Notes: generated by a model from the sequence alone, not told the origin. A stretch of 64,000 nt of DNA from an uncultured Eubacteriales bacterium (GCA_900542465.1 UQNS01000007.1:1-64000), one strand, 5' to 3'; shown: positions 33,832-44,876, numbered from the stretch's first letter. Translations and numbers: made by a program.

Positions 33832-35272
33832 GATAATCCTGGAGCTTTTTCTTTCTGCTTGGCTGACGAAGCTTTCTTATCGCTTTTGCTTCGATCTGCC
33901 TGATCCTTTCTCTTGTTACCTGGAATTCCTTGCCGACCTCTTCGAGTGTACGGGCTCTGCCGTCATCCAGACCAAAACGGAGACGAAGCACTTTCTGCTC
34001 ACGCTCGGTAAGTGTTGCCAGCTCTTCATTGATCTGTTCTTTAAGAAGCGTTCTGGCTGCAGCTTCTGAAGGCTGCTCGATATCCTCATCCTGTATAAAA
34101 TCACCAAGATGTGAATCTTCTTCTTCACCGATAGGTGTTTCTAAGGATACCGGATCCTGTGAGATCTTCTGGATCTCTCTTACCCTTTCCACCGGAACAT
34201 CCATCTGTTCAGCGATCTCCTCAGGCGTCGGTTCACGTCCCAATTCCTGAAGTAGCTGTCTGGAGATCCTGACCTGCTTATTAATAGTCTCTACCATATG
34301 TACCGGAATTCTGATCGTTCTGGCCTGGTCTGCTATAGCTCTTGTAATAGCCTGCCTGATCCACCATGTAGCATAAGTTGAAAACTTATAGCCTTTACGG
34401 TAATCAAACTTTTCAACAGCCTTTATAAGTCCGAGATTTCCCTCCTGAATAAGATCGAGGAACTGCATGCCTCGGCCTACATATCTTTTGGCTATGGATA
34501 CTACAAGGCGGAGATTGGCCTCTGCCAGGCAGTTCTTAGCATAACTTCCGTCTGCGATCACCATTCGAAGCTCTTTTTCATTTTTATCCTTAAGTTCATC
34601 ATAGATCTCTTCATCGATTTTGACCTCAGGATCCGCTCCCTCCTCATTAAGAAGGATACCCGCGATCATCCCTTTTTCCATTTTCTTGGCATATTCGATC
34701 TCCTGAGCTGCTGTAAGTAGCGATACCTGACCAATTTCCTTAAGATACATTCTGACAGGATCATCGACACCAATACCATCCGGTACCGTCATATCTATCT
34801 TTCTGAGATCTACGTCCTCTTCATTTTCATCGTCAAGAAGTGGATTATCATCCTCATCCTCTATCTCTTCTGTGATCTTTACTTCAACATTATTTTTCTC
34901 AAGGAAATCAAGGATCTTATCAAAATTCTCTACTGCAAAATCAGATCCTTTAAAGAATTCATTGATTTCATTGTAATCCGTAGCATTTCCGTTTTTTCTT
35001 GCCTTTGCAAGAATGCCGTTAAGAAGATCCTCTTCACTCTGTGCTTCTGCTTCTATAGCTTCAGGTTCGGGTTCTTCGACTGCCATCGCCTTTTTAGCAG
35101 TCCTTCTTTTTGGTTTTTCTTCTATACCTGCCGCAGCTGCAGCTGCCCTTGCAGCTTCCATCTCAGCCTTTGTCCTTCTTGTTCTCTTTGGCTTTACCGG
35201 TGCTTCAGGAGTTTCAACTGTACCTTCATTCTTCTTTTCTATCTCTTTATCGTCAGTGTTTTTCGCTGCCAT
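33824..35272 (-). CDS. rpoD: RNA polymerase sigma factor RpoD (sigma-A)
   Basis: 482 residues from ATG 35272 (AAAGGA six bases upstream; the TTG at 35287 overlaps that site). Primary sigma factor. N-terminal region of about 75 residues rich in Lys, Ala and Glu, then region 1.1-like segment, region 1.2 ([21 protein letters not shown]), region 2 ([20 protein letters not shown], with [13 protein letters not shown]), region 3 and region 4.2 ([15 protein letters not shown] and [16 protein letters not shown]). In the macromolecular synthesis operon dgt-dnaG-rpoD-trmK. Confidence 0.97.
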   Translation of the reverse strand: MAAKNTDDKEIEKKNEGTVETPEAPVKPKRTRRTKAEMEAARAAAAAAGIEEKPKRRTAKKAMAVEEPEPEAIEAEAQSEEDLLNGILAKARKNGNATDYNEINEFFKGSDFAVENFDKILDFLEKNNVEVKITEEIEDEDDNPLLDDENEEDVDLRKIDMTVPDGIGVDDPVRMYLKEIGQVSLLTAAQEIEYAKKMEKGMIAGILLNEEGADPEVKIDEEIYDELKDKNEKELRMVIADGSYAKNCLAEANLRLVVSIAKRYVGRGMQFLDLIQEGNLGLIKAVEKFDYRKGYKFSTYATWWIRQAITRAIADQARTIRIPVHMVETINKQVRISRQLLQELGREPTPEEIAEQMDVPVERVREIQKISQDPVSLETPIGEEEDSHLGDFIQDEDIEQPSEAAARTLLKEQINEELATLTEREQKVLRLRFGLDDGRARTLEEVGKEFQVTRERIRQIEAKAIRKLRQPSRKKKLQDYLD

Positions 35273-35292
35273 AAATATTCCTTTCAAGTATC

Positions 35293-37065
35293 TTAATCAA
35301 ACTTTATATCTAGCTTCTCCAGGCGTTTCTTCTCTTCTATCAATTTCATGAACTCATCATTGGAGCAATCAGGAAGCCTTCTGTTGTTCGCCCGGATCAA
35401 CATTGTTTTTACTGAATCTGCCAGAAATTTCTCTCTGGCTCTCACATCCAGTTCATCAAAAAAACTGTCATAAAAAATACGGCCGACCTCACTCTGGTCT
35501 TCACCTTCATAATGCCCCATAATATCCGACACCTTAATGCCAGCCCCACTCAGGCCTTCAAATACGAATACCGCCAGATCCCGTAACATGCCCTCGGCAA
35601 AATCTTCAGGTCCTATATATTCCCTCACTTTGCTGAAATACGCCGGTTCCTTTATGAGTGCGGATAAAATATTCTTTTCATCCGCATATTCTTTGGAAAT
35701 ATCCGCTTTTTTGCCTACTGACGGAAGTTTTTCTACCCGGTCAAAGATCTTTTTGGGGATTATACCTCCCTTTTGCCAGTTCTCACCGCCGATCCTGTCC
35801 ACCTCAGATCTCAGCAGCGTTCGGTCGACACTAAATCTTTCAGATACTGCCTCTATATATTGACTTCTTTCGAATTTATCAGAAAATCCCGCAATCTTTT
35901 CTGCAACTTTCTGTTGAAAACTCGCATTTTCCGATGGATCACTCCTATCGTATCCTGCGGCCAGGCACTCCAGTTCAAAGTAGAAAGCATTCTCCGAATT
36001 CCTGATCCTTTGTTCGAACCCATCCGGCCCCTCTTCTTTTATCAGTTCATCAGGATCTTTATACGGCTTCATGGAAACTACATTGACGAACAGACCTGCC
36101 CCTCTGAGCATAGGGATAGCCCTGAGCATCGCGTTTGTCCCTGCAGTATCTGCATCATAGATCAGATAGACCCGCTTGGCCATCCTGGCAATTATGTATG
36201 CCTGTTCTTCAGTAAGCGCCGTTCCAAGAGACGCGACCGCCTCCGAAAAGCCTGCCTGGTGAGAGGAAATAACATCCATATAGCCTTCCACAAGAAGGGT
36301 CCTTTCACTACGGATCTTGACTGCCCTGTGGATCCCGTAAAGATTATTTTTCTTGCTGAATATAGGAGTTTCCGGTGAATTCAGGTACTTAGGCTGTCCA
36401 TCTCCCATTATCCTTCCTCCAAATGCAATTACCCTGGAGGACCTGTCCATTACCGGGAATATAACTCTATTAAAGAAAAAATCTCTTGGTCTGCCGCTTT
36501 TATATGAAAAAAGTCCGGATTCCCGAAGGATCTCATCTTCGTGGCCTTCTTCTTTTAAATATCTGTAAAGTGCATCACCTGAACCTGGAGCATATCCAAG
36601 CCCAAAGGCTGACATCATATTTTTGCTTATTTTCCTGGAGGTAAGGTAATCATATCCTCTCCTCCCGTCTTCGCTGTGCAGCTGACTATAATAAAATCCC
36701 GCAGCAGACTTGTATATGGCATAAAGCCGGTTTTTAAGCCCCTTTTTTGCCATTGCGTCTCCTCCGGATTCAAATTTCTCCGGGACATCGATACCTGCGG
36801 CCATAGCCAGCTCTTCCACAGCTTCCTTGAAATCAACATTATTATGTTCACATATAAACTGGAAAACGTCTCCTCCCTTATGACAGCCATGGCAGTAAAA
36901 ATACTGATCATCAGGCATTACGAAAAAGGACGGTGTTTTCTCTCCGTGAAAAGGGCAAAGTCCCTTATAGGAAGATCCGGATCTTTTTAAATCCACATAT
37001 TTCCCTATAACATCAACTATATCCGTTGCCGCTTTGACCTTTTCTTTAAATTCAGAATAGTCCAT
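35293..37065 (-). CDS. dnaG: DNA primase
   Basis: 590 residues. N-terminal zinc finger [13 protein letters not shown]...YCHGCHKGG (CHC2 type), catalytic core with [14 protein letters not shown] and the Toprim acids in [12 protein letters not shown], and a C-terminal helicase-interaction domain. Makes RNA primers at the replication fork. ATG with AGGTAT upstream; 20 bp before rpoD. Confidence 0.95.
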   Translation of the reverse strand: MDYSEFKEKVKAATDIVDVIGKYVDLKRSGSSYKGLCPFHGEKTPSFFVMPDDQYFYCHGCHKGGDVFQFICEHNNVDFKEAVEELAMAAGIDVPEKFESGGDAMAKKGLKNRLYAIYKSAAGFYYSQLHSEDGRRGYDYLTSRKISKNMMSAFGLGYAPGSGDALYRYLKEEGHEDEILRESGLFSYKSGRPRDFFFNRVIFPVMDRSSRVIAFGGRIMGDGQPKYLNSPETPIFSKKNNLYGIHRAVKIRSERTLLVEGYMDVISSHQAGFSEAVASLGTALTEEQAYIIARMAKRVYLIYDADTAGTNAMLRAIPMLRGAGLFVNVVSMKPYKDPDELIKEEGPDGFEQRIRNSENAFYFELECLAAGYDRSDPSENASFQQKVAEKIAGFSDKFERSQYIEAVSERFSVDRTLLRSEVDRIGGENWQKGGIIPKKIFDRVEKLPSVGKKADISKEYADEKNILSALIKEPAYFSKVREYIGPEDFAEGMLRDLAVFVFEGLSGAGIKVSDIMGHYEGEDQSEVGRIFYDSFFDELDVRAREKFLADSVKTMLIRANNRRLPDCSNDEFMKLIEEKKRLEKLDIKFD

Positions 37066-37088
37066 ATATACCTTTATCTAATAAAACT

Positions 37089-38099
37089 TTAATCTTTCCA
37101 CGCAAGTGGAATGTAAATCTTTTCAAATGTTTTTATACTATACTGATCGCTCATGCTTGCAATATAATCACATACTGCATACTCCAGATCTTCTCCGCGT
37201 TTTTTTATGATATCCATATAAACTGCCGGGATCTCTTTCTCATTTTTTAAAAAGTGATCATACAGGATTTCTATCATTCGCTCCACCTTGGTTTCCTCAG
37301 ATTTTGCCCTGCTGTTTCTGTAAAGATTTTCAAACATGAATTTTCTCAGATCCATCATAGCTGTCTGTACCGAATCCTTCATTATGATAGATGGCTTATC
37401 CCGGCTCTCATCCACTATGGAATGGATAAGAGTGTCCAGCCTCTCCCTTGATGAATGACCAAGGACTTCCGCGAATTCTGAGGGTATATCAGTCTCCCTG
37501 AAGATCTCGCCGCGTATAGCATCATCAATATCGTGATTGATGTAAGCTATCTTGTCAGAAAATCTTACTACCTGTCCTTCAAGAGTTGATGGATCTCCTG
37601 ATGTTCTGTGGTTTATGATCCCGTCTCTGACCTCCTTTGTCAGGTTCAGTCCTTCACCATCCTTCTCAAGTACCTCCACTACCCTTATTCCATGGTCACA
37701 ATGATTAAATCTTATACTTGAGATCTTGCTTAAAGTTCTCTCCCCTGCATGACCGAATGGAGTGTGCCCCAGGTCATGTCCAAGTGCGATAGCTTCCGTC
37801 AGATCCTCATTCAGCCTCAGAGCTCTCGCAATACTTCTTGCGATCTGCGCTACTTCTAATGTATGAGTAAGCCTTGTTCTGTAATGATCCCCTTCAGGCG
37901 CGAGAAAGACCTGGGTCTTGTGCTTTAATCTCCTGAAGGCCTTACAGTGTATGATCCTGTCCCTGTCTCTTTGAAATACAGGCCTCATGGGATCAGGTTC
38001 CTCATATCTGTCACGCCCCAGACTTGAATCGGAGAAGCAGGCGTACTTGCTTAATACGCTCCTCTCTATTTTTTCAGTCTCTTCTCTGATAGATGCCAC
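37089..38099 (-). CDS. dgt: dGTP triphosphohydrolase-like protein (Dgt family)
   Basis: 336 residues with the HD-domain metal ligands: RLTHTLEVAQIARSIAR (His) and ALGHDLGHTPFGHAGE (His-Asp), and later IAYINHDIDDA (Asp). Removes triphosphate from dNTPs. The symbol is by family; substrate choice is unproven. GTG start after a G-rich site (GGGGGGTGG). First gene of the dgt-dnaG-rpoD-trmK operon, divergent from the CorC gene. Confidence 0.9.
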   Translation of the reverse strand: MASIREETEKIERSVLSKYACFSDSSLGRDRYEEPDPMRPVFQRDRDRIIHCKAFRRLKHKTQVFLAPEGDHYRTRLTHTLEVAQIARSIARALRLNEDLTEAIALGHDLGHTPFGHAGERTLSKISSIRFNHCDHGIRVVEVLEKDGEGLNLTKEVRDGIINHRTSGDPSTLEGQVVRFSDKIAYINHDIDDAIRGEIFRETDIPSEFAEVLGHSSRERLDTLIHSIVDESRDKPSIIMKDSVQTAMMDLRKFMFENLYRNSRAKSEETKVERMIEILYDHFLKNEKEIPAVYMDIIKKRGEDLEYAVCDYIASMSDQYSIKTFEKIYIPLAWKD

Positions 38100-38193
38100 T
38101 GCTTTCCACCCCCCTTTGTGATAGGCCTTTGTACTGTCTTATTACGTATGTTTACATGATTTCCTTTTTTTGTATTTAAATTAATAATTTTTA

Positions 38194-38202
38194 TGATATA
38201 AT
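38194..38202 (+). promoter_or_regulatory. Extended -10 promoter of the CorC-family gene
   Basis: TGATATAAT with no good -35 (AT-rich upstream), 29 bp before the TTG start at 38232. Confidence 0.5.
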
Positions 38203-38231
38203 TCGCCTAATACGGAAGGAGTGTTTTACAA

Positions 38232-39521
38232 TTGGCCCCGAAAGACATACTACAACTTATCATTATAGTTTTACTTATTGGCGGATCCGCTTTTTTCTCA
38301 TCCGCAGAAACAGCCTACACCATGGTCAATAAGATAAAACTAAGGTCTCTGGCGGACAACGGGAACAAACGAGCTATAAAAGCTGCCAAAAATCTGGAAC
38401 AGACAAGTAAACTTATTTCTACCATCCTGATAGGAAACAATATCGTAAATATAGTTGTTTCTTCCTTAACCACTACCTGGGTACTCAGCGTATTCGGACC
38501 TGCTGCCGCAGGTATAAGTACAGCTGTACTCACGGTACTGCTTCTTATATTCGGAGAAGTTACACCCAAGACTCTGGCTTCCAAAAATGCTGAATCCATG
38601 GCTATGGCCTATGCCAATGTTATCGGTATACTCATGGTTGCACTCTCACCTGTCGTCTTCATTATCGATAAACTGTCAGGATTCTTTCTTAAGATCTTCA
38701 GAGCTGATAAAAATGGCAGTTCTACCTATCTTACTGAGGCAGAGCTCAGAACTATGGTCGCTGCCAGTCATGAGGCAGGTGTGATAGAAAAATCCGAAAA
38801 GCAGATAATCAATAATGTAATCGACTTCGTTGATTCCAATGCAAAGGACGTAATGGTTCCAAGGATCGATATGTATTCTGTCGATATCAACTCCGGATTT
38901 GACGAAGTTCTGGATATATTCAGAGAGAGCGCTCATTCAAGGATCCCTGTCTACAAGGATAATCCGGATAATATAGTGGGCATTCTCCACTCCAAGGACG
39001 TACTGCTCTCTCATTCATTTAATGATCCTGCTTCCAAGACCAAATTTCAGATCGGCAGGCTTATGAGAAAGCCTTATTTTACTTTTGAGATGCAGAACAC
39101 ATCCAAGCTGTTTAAGGATATGCAGCTTAATTCCACATCCGTTGCCATAGTTATTGATGAATATGGAGCAGTCGCCGGTATGGTAACTACTCAGGATCTG
39201 GTGGAGGAGATAATTGGCGAGATATATGATGAATATGACGAAATATCCGATAACCCATTTGTTGAACTTTCTCCAGGAAAATTCAGAGTTAATGGTTCTT
39301 ACAAGATCGATGATCTGAATGACAAACTGGAATGTGATCTTGAGTCAGATGAAAATGACTCTATCGGCGGTCTTATCATAGAACAGCTTGACAGGTTCCC
39401 AAGAGCCGGCGATTCTATTGAGCAGAACGGCATAAGAGCAACCGTCATGAAAACAGCTAACAAAAGGATCGAAACTGTCCTGGTGGAGCAGCTCAACGAG
39501 GTAAATAAAACGATAAACTAA
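38232..39521 (+). CDS. CNNM/CorC-type transporter (HlyC/CorC family)
   Basis: 429 residues: DUF21/CNNM membrane domain with four hydrophobic segments (about 1-150), a CBS pair (about 200-335: VMVPRIDMYSVD; VVIDEYGAVAGMVTTQDLVE) and a C-terminal CorC_HlyC domain (about 345-425: KFRVNGSYKIDDLND; DSIGGLIIEQL). Family members act in Mg2+ or other metal export. TTG start with AAGGAG ten bases upstream. Monocistronic, with a terminator shared with the convergent gene. Confidence 0.93.
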   Translation: MAPKDILQLIIIVLLIGGSAFFSSAETAYTMVNKIKLRSLADNGNKRAIKAAKNLEQTSKLISTILIGNNIVNIVVSSLTTTWVLSVFGPAAAGISTAVLTVLLLIFGEVTPKTLASKNAESMAMAYANVIGILMVALSPVVFIIDKLSGFFLKIFRADKNGSSTYLTEAELRTMVAASHEAGVIEKSEKQIINNVIDFVDSNAKDVMVPRIDMYSVDINSGFDEVLDIFRESAHSRIPVYKDNPDNIVGILHSKDVLLSHSFNDPASKTKFQIGRLMRKPYFTFEMQNTSKLFKDMQLNSTSVAIVIDEYGAVAGMVTTQDLVEEIIGEIYDEYDEISDNPFVELSPGKFRVNGSYKIDDLNDKLECDLESDENDSIGGLIIEQLDRFPRAGDSIEQNGIRATVMKTANKRIETVLVEQLNEVNKTIN

Positions 39522-39565
39522 AAAATAGTCAGACTTCCGTGAAATGGTCGTCTGACTATTTTTTT
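39520..39565. terminator. Bidirectional terminator between convergent genes
   Basis: Stem AAAAAATAGTCAGAC with its complement, 15-base loop, T-run on both strands. Ends the CorC gene (+) and the ddl-murF-TPR-DUF4026 operon (-). Confidence 0.9.
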
Positions 39566-40874
39566 AGTTCTCCAGGTCTAAAAGATAAACTGTATAAGGG
39601 GTTATTCTTCCCTCTTTACAGTAAATTACCCAGTTTGTAAGGTCAGAAAGCTGATATTCTCCCTCATCTCCCTCGTGCAGGGCAGAAATATTATAAGGTT
39701 CCTGGGTGAGCCTTGCGAAAAATTTATCTCCTCTTATCTCCAGAAGCTGAAACCATATATGCTCCAGTTCCTCTTTATTTTCCGCATCATCTACAGGAAG
39801 ACCTAATTTAAGGAGAACGCCATGTTCTTCAGTATCATCCCTGTCCATGACCCTCTTAACATAGTCTATCCTTTCCCTGGCCACGTCACGCATTTTTGCC
39901 GTTTCATATTTACTGAGGAAAAATATAGGATTATCCTCCAGAAGCTGGTTCATTTCCTCGACCTTGTGGATACGCTTTCTGTCCACATCCTCCTGGCTGG
40001 TGTAGAGAAAGATAATGCTTGATCTGGTATTGTGGCTGTCTTCTCTGTCTTTGGCCGTGCCCAGTATCTTCTGGTCATACTCCTTTATGCCCTCCGGCCA
40101 CATGCGTTTAGTTACTACTATAGGTTCTCCGTTAACATACTGTCCCAGAAAAACATAGTCTCCATCAGGATCATAATCTGCTCCAAGCATTCTGCTCGCA
40201 TATGACGAAATTATTTCATAGTGGGAGTTATAGTGTTCCCTGTCCGAGTTTAATATCTCCAGTTCCGTCAATCCGCATCTGGCCAGACCGTGTGTGTGCA
40301 GCCACACTTCCGTATCATTGTCGAATACAGCCTGAACGGAATAAAGTGCACTTGATTCAGGATCTGCCTTAGAAGTGACCATGAGCTCCACCCATCTCTT
40401 ATTCAGAAGCTTCTCCGCACTTTCATCTTCGTAGGCCAGCGCATCCGGCATAAGGGCATTCAGGACCTTCAGCTGAAGCTTATATGATTTTACAGCATCA
40501 TCATGGAAGACCATAAATGCTGTCAGAGCCATATCTGCCTCCTGCATTTGCTTCATTTCATCTTCACTGAAAAATTGTGCCTGATACTCATAGAGTTCTC
40601 CCATTTGAAAATGGTCATAATAAAACCCGAGTCCAAACTCTTCTCCCTCATACTCAAGCACCAGAAGCCCCGGTCTTCCCTCTTCAGCCACCGGAAGTCT
40701 GGCCTCTTTTACCTCAATATCCTCCAGTGCTCTTACTCGGTTTATAGCCTCATCGTCCAGAACATACGACTTGCTGTCCTTTGGGATGACTACCATATAT
40801 GACTGTGCTTCCCAGTATTCGAGCGGTTTTTCTTCCAGCTCTATCGAATTGTTTTTCTTTAAAAAATCAAACAT
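39564..40874 (-). CDS. DUF4026/DUF2314-type protein, unknown
   Basis: 436 residues from ATG 40874, preceded by GCGGAGG six bases upstream; the ATG overlaps the stop of the TPR gene (ATGTTTGA). The long middle resembles DUF4026 and the last 70 residues (EHIWFQLLEIRGDKFFARLT, DLTNWVIYCKEGRITPYTV) resemble DUF2314. No membrane segment or known active site; a soluble acidic protein. Last gene after ddl, murF and the TPR gene. Family names are by recall; function unknown. Confidence 0.7.
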   Translation of the reverse strand: MFDFLKKNNSIELEEKPLEYWEAQSYMVVIPKDSKSYVLDDEAINRVRALEDIEVKEARLPVAEEGRPGLLVLEYEGEEFGLGFYYDHFQMGELYEYQAQFFSEDEMKQMQEADMALTAFMVFHDDAVKSYKLQLKVLNALMPDALAYEDESAEKLLNKRWVELMVTSKADPESSALYSVQAVFDNDTEVWLHTHGLARCGLTELEILNSDREHYNSHYEIISSYASRMLGADYDPDGDYVFLGQYVNGEPIVVTKRMWPEGIKEYDQKILGTAKDREDSHNTRSSIIFLYTSQEDVDRKRIHKVEEMNQLLEDNPIFFLSKYETAKMRDVARERIDYVKRVMDRDDTEEHGVLLKLGLPVDDAENKEELEHIWFQLLEIRGDKFFARLTQEPYNISALHEGDEGEYQLSDLTNWVIYCKEGRITPYTVYLLDLEN

Positions 40875-42333
40875 AATTATCCTCCGCGAATATGTCCATA
40901 GGCGGAAATCCACTCCTGAAACACTGGAACTGCACATCAAACATTTCATCATTGCCAAAAAAATCGATCAATGCTCCCAGGACCTCGACCATACTTCCCC
41001 ATGAGATCAGGTCTATGTACCCTCTTTCCGTTCCCGTTGCTCCACCTGTAAATGTGACTTCTTCCAAACCGACCACATCAGCTACTGCCTTCATTAACCT
41101 TGTGTTAAACGATCTTATCTCATTCACAAAGTTATTTTTATACTTTATGAAACTGAGAGGATATGATATATATCCTATGCCTATTCCATCCTCTGCAAAA
41201 CTGTCGACAACTTCCGCCTCATCGCCGAAATTAGTCTTGCTGTACTCGTTGATGAGCCCGGGGCAGGCAGTTGTTCCCACGTAAACATCACTTCTTATAA
41301 CAGGTTCTGAGGACATGTCCGGTGATCTGTCATATCTTACTGATGTATTAAGGTATTCGAGCGGACTCACACTTGCTTTGCGCCCTGATCCTTCCCACTC
41401 TGAAATAAGATCTGTCAATGGTCTACCTTTATCTTTTCCCGGTTTTCGAAGGATGGAATATTTCGGTTCTAACGCCATAATGCTTATTTCACCGAAAATA
41501 TTTATCATGATCTCATCGGTAACGTTATAGGCCAGCTCCTCCTGGTCCAGAAGTCCTATGATCTTTTCTGAATAGATTAGTATATCTCCATCCTCTATCC
41601 AGTATGCGAAATCCTCCACAGAAAATTCCATACCGCTTTTATTATCCACTACACGAAGTGTTCTCAGCTCATCCGTTGAAAGTGCCGGTCTTCCGATATG
41701 TATGCTCCATATTGACCTGATCTCTTCCGGCATTTTACTGCAGAGATATTGCAGCTTAAAAAGCTTATTTTTATCCCAGTCGGTATAAAATGTTATCTCA
41801 TTTTTCCCTGTCCACTCTAGATTGATATCAGTCATAGCCTTTCCAAAAATGGAATGCAGCTCTTTTTCCCCCTCCATTTTCTGCATTTGCTCTATATCTT
41901 CTTCTGCTCTGACAAATGTTTCCCAGGCCGCTTTAACCTTATCTTTATAGGTGTTCTCGAATACAGGAAAGGACAGCTGTCTCATACACTCCATCATAAG
42001 TTCACCTGACATTGGATCTCCAGGCCTTGCATCATAAGCCTTTTTGAAATGGTAGAATGCCTGGCTTTTTTCATCCAGAAAATAATAAGCATAGGCCAGT
42101 CTGAAGTTGAAAGAGTATTCATCGCTAAGAAGCTTTTCATGCTTTAAAAGAAGCCCCGCTGCTTTTTGAAAATATTGCATATGGTCCGCATCTCCGATGT
42201 TGTTATAGGCACATGCAAGTTCACAGTCCAGGTCCGGACTTCTGTATTTCTCCTCTAATGTCTCTATCGCAACGATAACATTTTTGTATTCTTTATTTTC
42301 ATTCCATATGCGGCATTGTTCCAATAAAGTCAT
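40867..42333 (-). CDS. TPR-repeat protein, unknown
   Basis: 488 residues. The N-terminal 130 residues contain two or three tetratricopeptide-like helix pairs (CELACAYNNIGDADHMQYF; FNFRLAYAYYFLDEKSQAF); the remaining 350 have no motif I recognise, apart from an acidic segment EAEVVDSFAEDGIGIGYI and a hydrophobic C-terminal stretch VEVLGALIDFFG. ATG with AGGAG eight bases upstream. Located 20 bp after murF and overlapping the DUF4026 gene by eight bases, so the two unknown proteins are probably made together. I infer protein-protein interaction only. Confidence 0.7.
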   Translation of the reverse strand: MTLLEQCRIWNENKEYKNVIVAIETLEEKYRSPDLDCELACAYNNIGDADHMQYFQKAAGLLLKHEKLLSDEYSFNFRLAYAYYFLDEKSQAFYHFKKAYDARPGDPMSGELMMECMRQLSFPVFENTYKDKVKAAWETFVRAEEDIEQMQKMEGEKELHSIFGKAMTDINLEWTGKNEITFYTDWDKNKLFKLQYLCSKMPEEIRSIWSIHIGRPALSTDELRTLRVVDNKSGMEFSVEDFAYWIEDGDILIYSEKIIGLLDQEELAYNVTDEIMINIFGEISIMALEPKYSILRKPGKDKGRPLTDLISEWEGSGRKASVSPLEYLNTSVRYDRSPDMSSEPVIRSDVYVGTTACPGLINEYSKTNFGDEAEVVDSFAEDGIGIGYISYPLSFIKYKNNFVNEIRSFNTRLMKAVADVVGLEEVTFTGGATGTERGYIDLISWGSMVEVLGALIDFFGNDEMFDVQFQCFRSGFPPMDIFAEDNYV

Positions 42334-42352
42334 CCATTAACTCCTATACCAG

Positions 42353-43792
42353 TTACTTATCTTTTAAAAATTCGACTAATTCAGTAAAATGCATGCTGTT
42401 AGAGGCTTTAAGCAAAACAGAATCTCCTGATCTTAATATTCTTTCGGCATACTCTTTAAATTTACCATTTACTGTAAAAGCATAACATTCTATACCATTA
42501 CATACCAAGCTGTTTCCCGAGTCTTTTACAAGTGGAAGCGGTGCATCTATATCGTACTCTCCCAACCCGCGTATAATGTCTTCTGAAAGCTTACCTACGG
42601 TTATAAGGGCATCTACCCCGTTATCGCAGATATAGCGGCCAAGCTCGTAATGCATCTTGCGCTCTTCCGGTCCCAGTTCGAACATATCTCCCAGAACAGC
42701 TACTTTCCTGCTGTCCGCCAGTCTTAATGTATCAATAGCTGATCTCATAGACGCAGGACTTGCATTATAGCAGTCATCGATAATGATCATTTTCCCTGTA
42801 TCGATTATCCTGCTTCTTCCGGAAACTGTCACTGCTGCAGAGATACCTTCCTGTATCTGTTCCCTGGTCAATCCAAAATAATTTCCGACAACTGCCGCAG
42901 CCAGGGCATTTATTACCATATGGCTGCCTGGTATTTTTATAAAGGCCCTGATACCATCCAGATCTTTTTCAGCTGATCTGATGGTAAATTCCGTTCCAAG
43001 CAATCCCTTGATCCTGATATCTTCAGCGTGAACAGAGCAATTGTTGCCCGATCCGAAAAATACGATTTTCCCTTTACCTGCTGCTTTAACCTTGCTCAGC
43101 ATATCATCGTCTCCGCCAAGTACTGCCAGACCATTTTTCGAAAGATCTTTAAAAATTTTGGATTTTTCTTTAAATATACCATCTCTAGATCCGAGGATCT
43201 CCATATGGGTAACACCTATGTTGGTAATGACCGCAACATCCGGTTTTACGATATCTGTAAGCTGATCCATCTCTCCCTGCGCCGCAATTCCCATTTCAAG
43301 CACAGCTATCTCCGTTTTATCATCAAATGTAAAACATGTGAGGGGCAGACCGATCTCATTATTGTGGTTTCCCTGAGTCTTGCCGACATTAAACTTCTCT
43401 GCAAGTACCGCCGCCACCACTTCTTTAGTGCTGGTCTTTCCCACACTTCCAGTGATGCCCACGACCGGTATATCCAGCATTTCCATATAATCATGAGCAA
43501 TATCTCCAAGGGCTTTTACTATTTCCGGTACCTTGATATATGCTCTGTCTTCCCCCAGATCCACTGTACATTCTTTCTCTCCAAGCGCCAGGACAGCTCC
43601 ATTCTCAAATACCTGTTCAATGAAATCATGACCATCTACCCTGGCGCCTGATATAGCGGCATAGGCTCCACCATTTTTCACCTGTCTTGAATCTGTGACA
43701 ATACTGTTGACGCATTTATCTAAAAGTTCTTTATTTCCAAAAAACAAGCCATGGCTGGCTTTGACCATGGCTTGGATCGTCATTCCATTCAT
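42353..43792 (-). CDS. murF: UDP-MurNAc-tripeptide--D-Ala-D-Ala ligase MurF
   Basis: 479 residues, Mur ligase fold: N-terminal UDP-binding domain, ATP loop GITGSVGKTSTKE, GNHNNEIGLPL, and DDCYNASPASM. Adds the D-Ala-D-Ala dipeptide made by Ddl, whose gene lies 25 bp upstream. ATG with GGAG about ten bases upstream. Confidence 0.95.
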   Translation of the reverse strand: MNGMTIQAMVKASHGLFFGNKELLDKCVNSIVTDSRQVKNGGAYAAISGARVDGHDFIEQVFENGAVLALGEKECTVDLGEDRAYIKVPEIVKALGDIAHDYMEMLDIPVVGITGSVGKTSTKEVVAAVLAEKFNVGKTQGNHNNEIGLPLTCFTFDDKTEIAVLEMGIAAQGEMDQLTDIVKPDVAVITNIGVTHMEILGSRDGIFKEKSKIFKDLSKNGLAVLGGDDDMLSKVKAAGKGKIVFFGSGNNCSVHAEDIRIKGLLGTEFTIRSAEKDLDGIRAFIKIPGSHMVINALAAAVVGNYFGLTREQIQEGISAAVTVSGRSRIIDTGKMIIIDDCYNASPASMRSAIDTLRLADSRKVAVLGDMFELGPEERKMHYELGRYICDNGVDALITVGKLSEDIIRGLGEYDIDAPLPLVKDSGNSLVCNGIECYAFTVNGKFKEYAERILRSGDSVLLKASNSMHFTELVEFLKDK

Positions 43793-43817
43793 CTTTTAAT
43801 GTCTCCAATATCTGATA

Positions 43818-44876
43818 TCAGAACCTGTCTACTTCACAATGGGCAAGTGATACATCAATAAGCTTCTGTACAAGCTCTTCGTATGAAAGTCCCATTGCTG
43901 AAGCTTCTTTAGGAAGTAAACTTGTAGGGGTCATGCCCGGGAGCGTATTTATCTCAAGGCAGAAAATATTACCTTTTTCATCTACCATTTCATCAACTCT
44001 TGCATAGGTGCCGATCCCCACAGATCCACACGCCTTTTCGGCCCACATCTGCATTTTTTCTGCGAGATCTTCTGGCAGCTCTGCAGGACATATCTCCTGT
44101 GCTCCATCAGGATCATACTTATTTTTATAATCATAGACCCCATCTCTTGGGATGATCTCTACTATCGGAACCGCTTTCCCATCGATGACACCTATAGAAA
44201 ATTCCCTTCCCTTTACGAGTTCTTCCACGAGCACTTTAGGTTCCAGCCTGAAAGCTTCACTGATCGCCGCATCTCTTTCTTCTTCTGTCCTGCAGATAGT
44301 CACCCCTACAGATGATCCTCCGCATGCAGGCTTAACGACACATGGCAGCGGAAGTTCTTTTTTATCGTTTCCCTCCGCATCATCTCTGTTGAGGCTGACT
44401 CCATCAGGCATAGGCACGCCATCAGGCATCACTGTTCTCTTAGTAAGCTCCTTGTCCATGGAGATCGCTGAAGACACAAAACCCGTTCCTGTATATTTTA
44501 TACCCAGAAGGTCAAATGCTGCCTGGATCTTGCCGTTTTCTCCATTTTCCCCATGAAGTCCCATAAATACTATATCCGCATCCTTGCATATCTCAAGAAC
44601 ATTATCTCCGAAAAATTGTCCCTTTGACTGTTTACGGAGCTTGATCTCATCAGAGACCTTAGCTGAAAGTTCATGTAACTTTTCTTTTAATACATCAAGA
44701 TCATTTTCCTCAGCAAAAAATTCACTTGAATAAGCATAATTATCTGAACCAAAAAATACATCTATGACATTAGCTTCATGCCCCAGTTTTCTCAGCGCCT
44801 TGCACACATTCACAGATGTCACTATAGATATATCTCTTTCTGTACTTGTTCCGCCTGCTAAAACAACTATTTTCAT
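43818..44876 (-). CDS. ddl: D-alanine--D-alanine ligase
   Basis: 352 residues from ATG 44876 (GGAGG eight bases upstream; the ATG at 44891 overlaps it and is less likely). ATP-grasp enzyme: AGGTSTERDISI, MGLHGENGENG, VKPACGGSSVGV, and metal-binding EINTLPGMTPTSL. The residues that mark D-Ala-D-Lac ligases are not obvious, so normal D-Ala-D-Ala is assumed. First gene of the ddl-murF operon. Confidence 0.94.
   Translation of the reverse strand: MKIVVLAGGTSTERDISIVTSVNVCKALRKLGHEANVIDVFFGSDNYAYSSEFFAEENDLDVLKEKLHELSAKVSDEIKLRKQSKGQFFGDNVLEICKDADIVFMGLHGENGENGKIQAAFDLLGIKYTGTGFVSSAISMDKELTKRTVMPDGVPMPDGVSLNRDDAEGNDKKELPLPCVVKPACGGSSVGVTICRTEEERDAAISEAFRLEPKVLVEELVKGREFSIGVIDGKAVPIVEIIPRDGVYDYKNKYDPDGAQEICPAELPEDLAEKMQMWAEKACGSVGIGTYARVDEMVDEKGNIFCLEINTLPGMTPTSLLPKEASAMGLSYEELVQKLIDVSLAHCEVDRF

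Noticed and set aside
43028..43651. 207-residue plus-strand frame inside murF
   Set aside because: Antisense shadow without start signal or recognisable domain.
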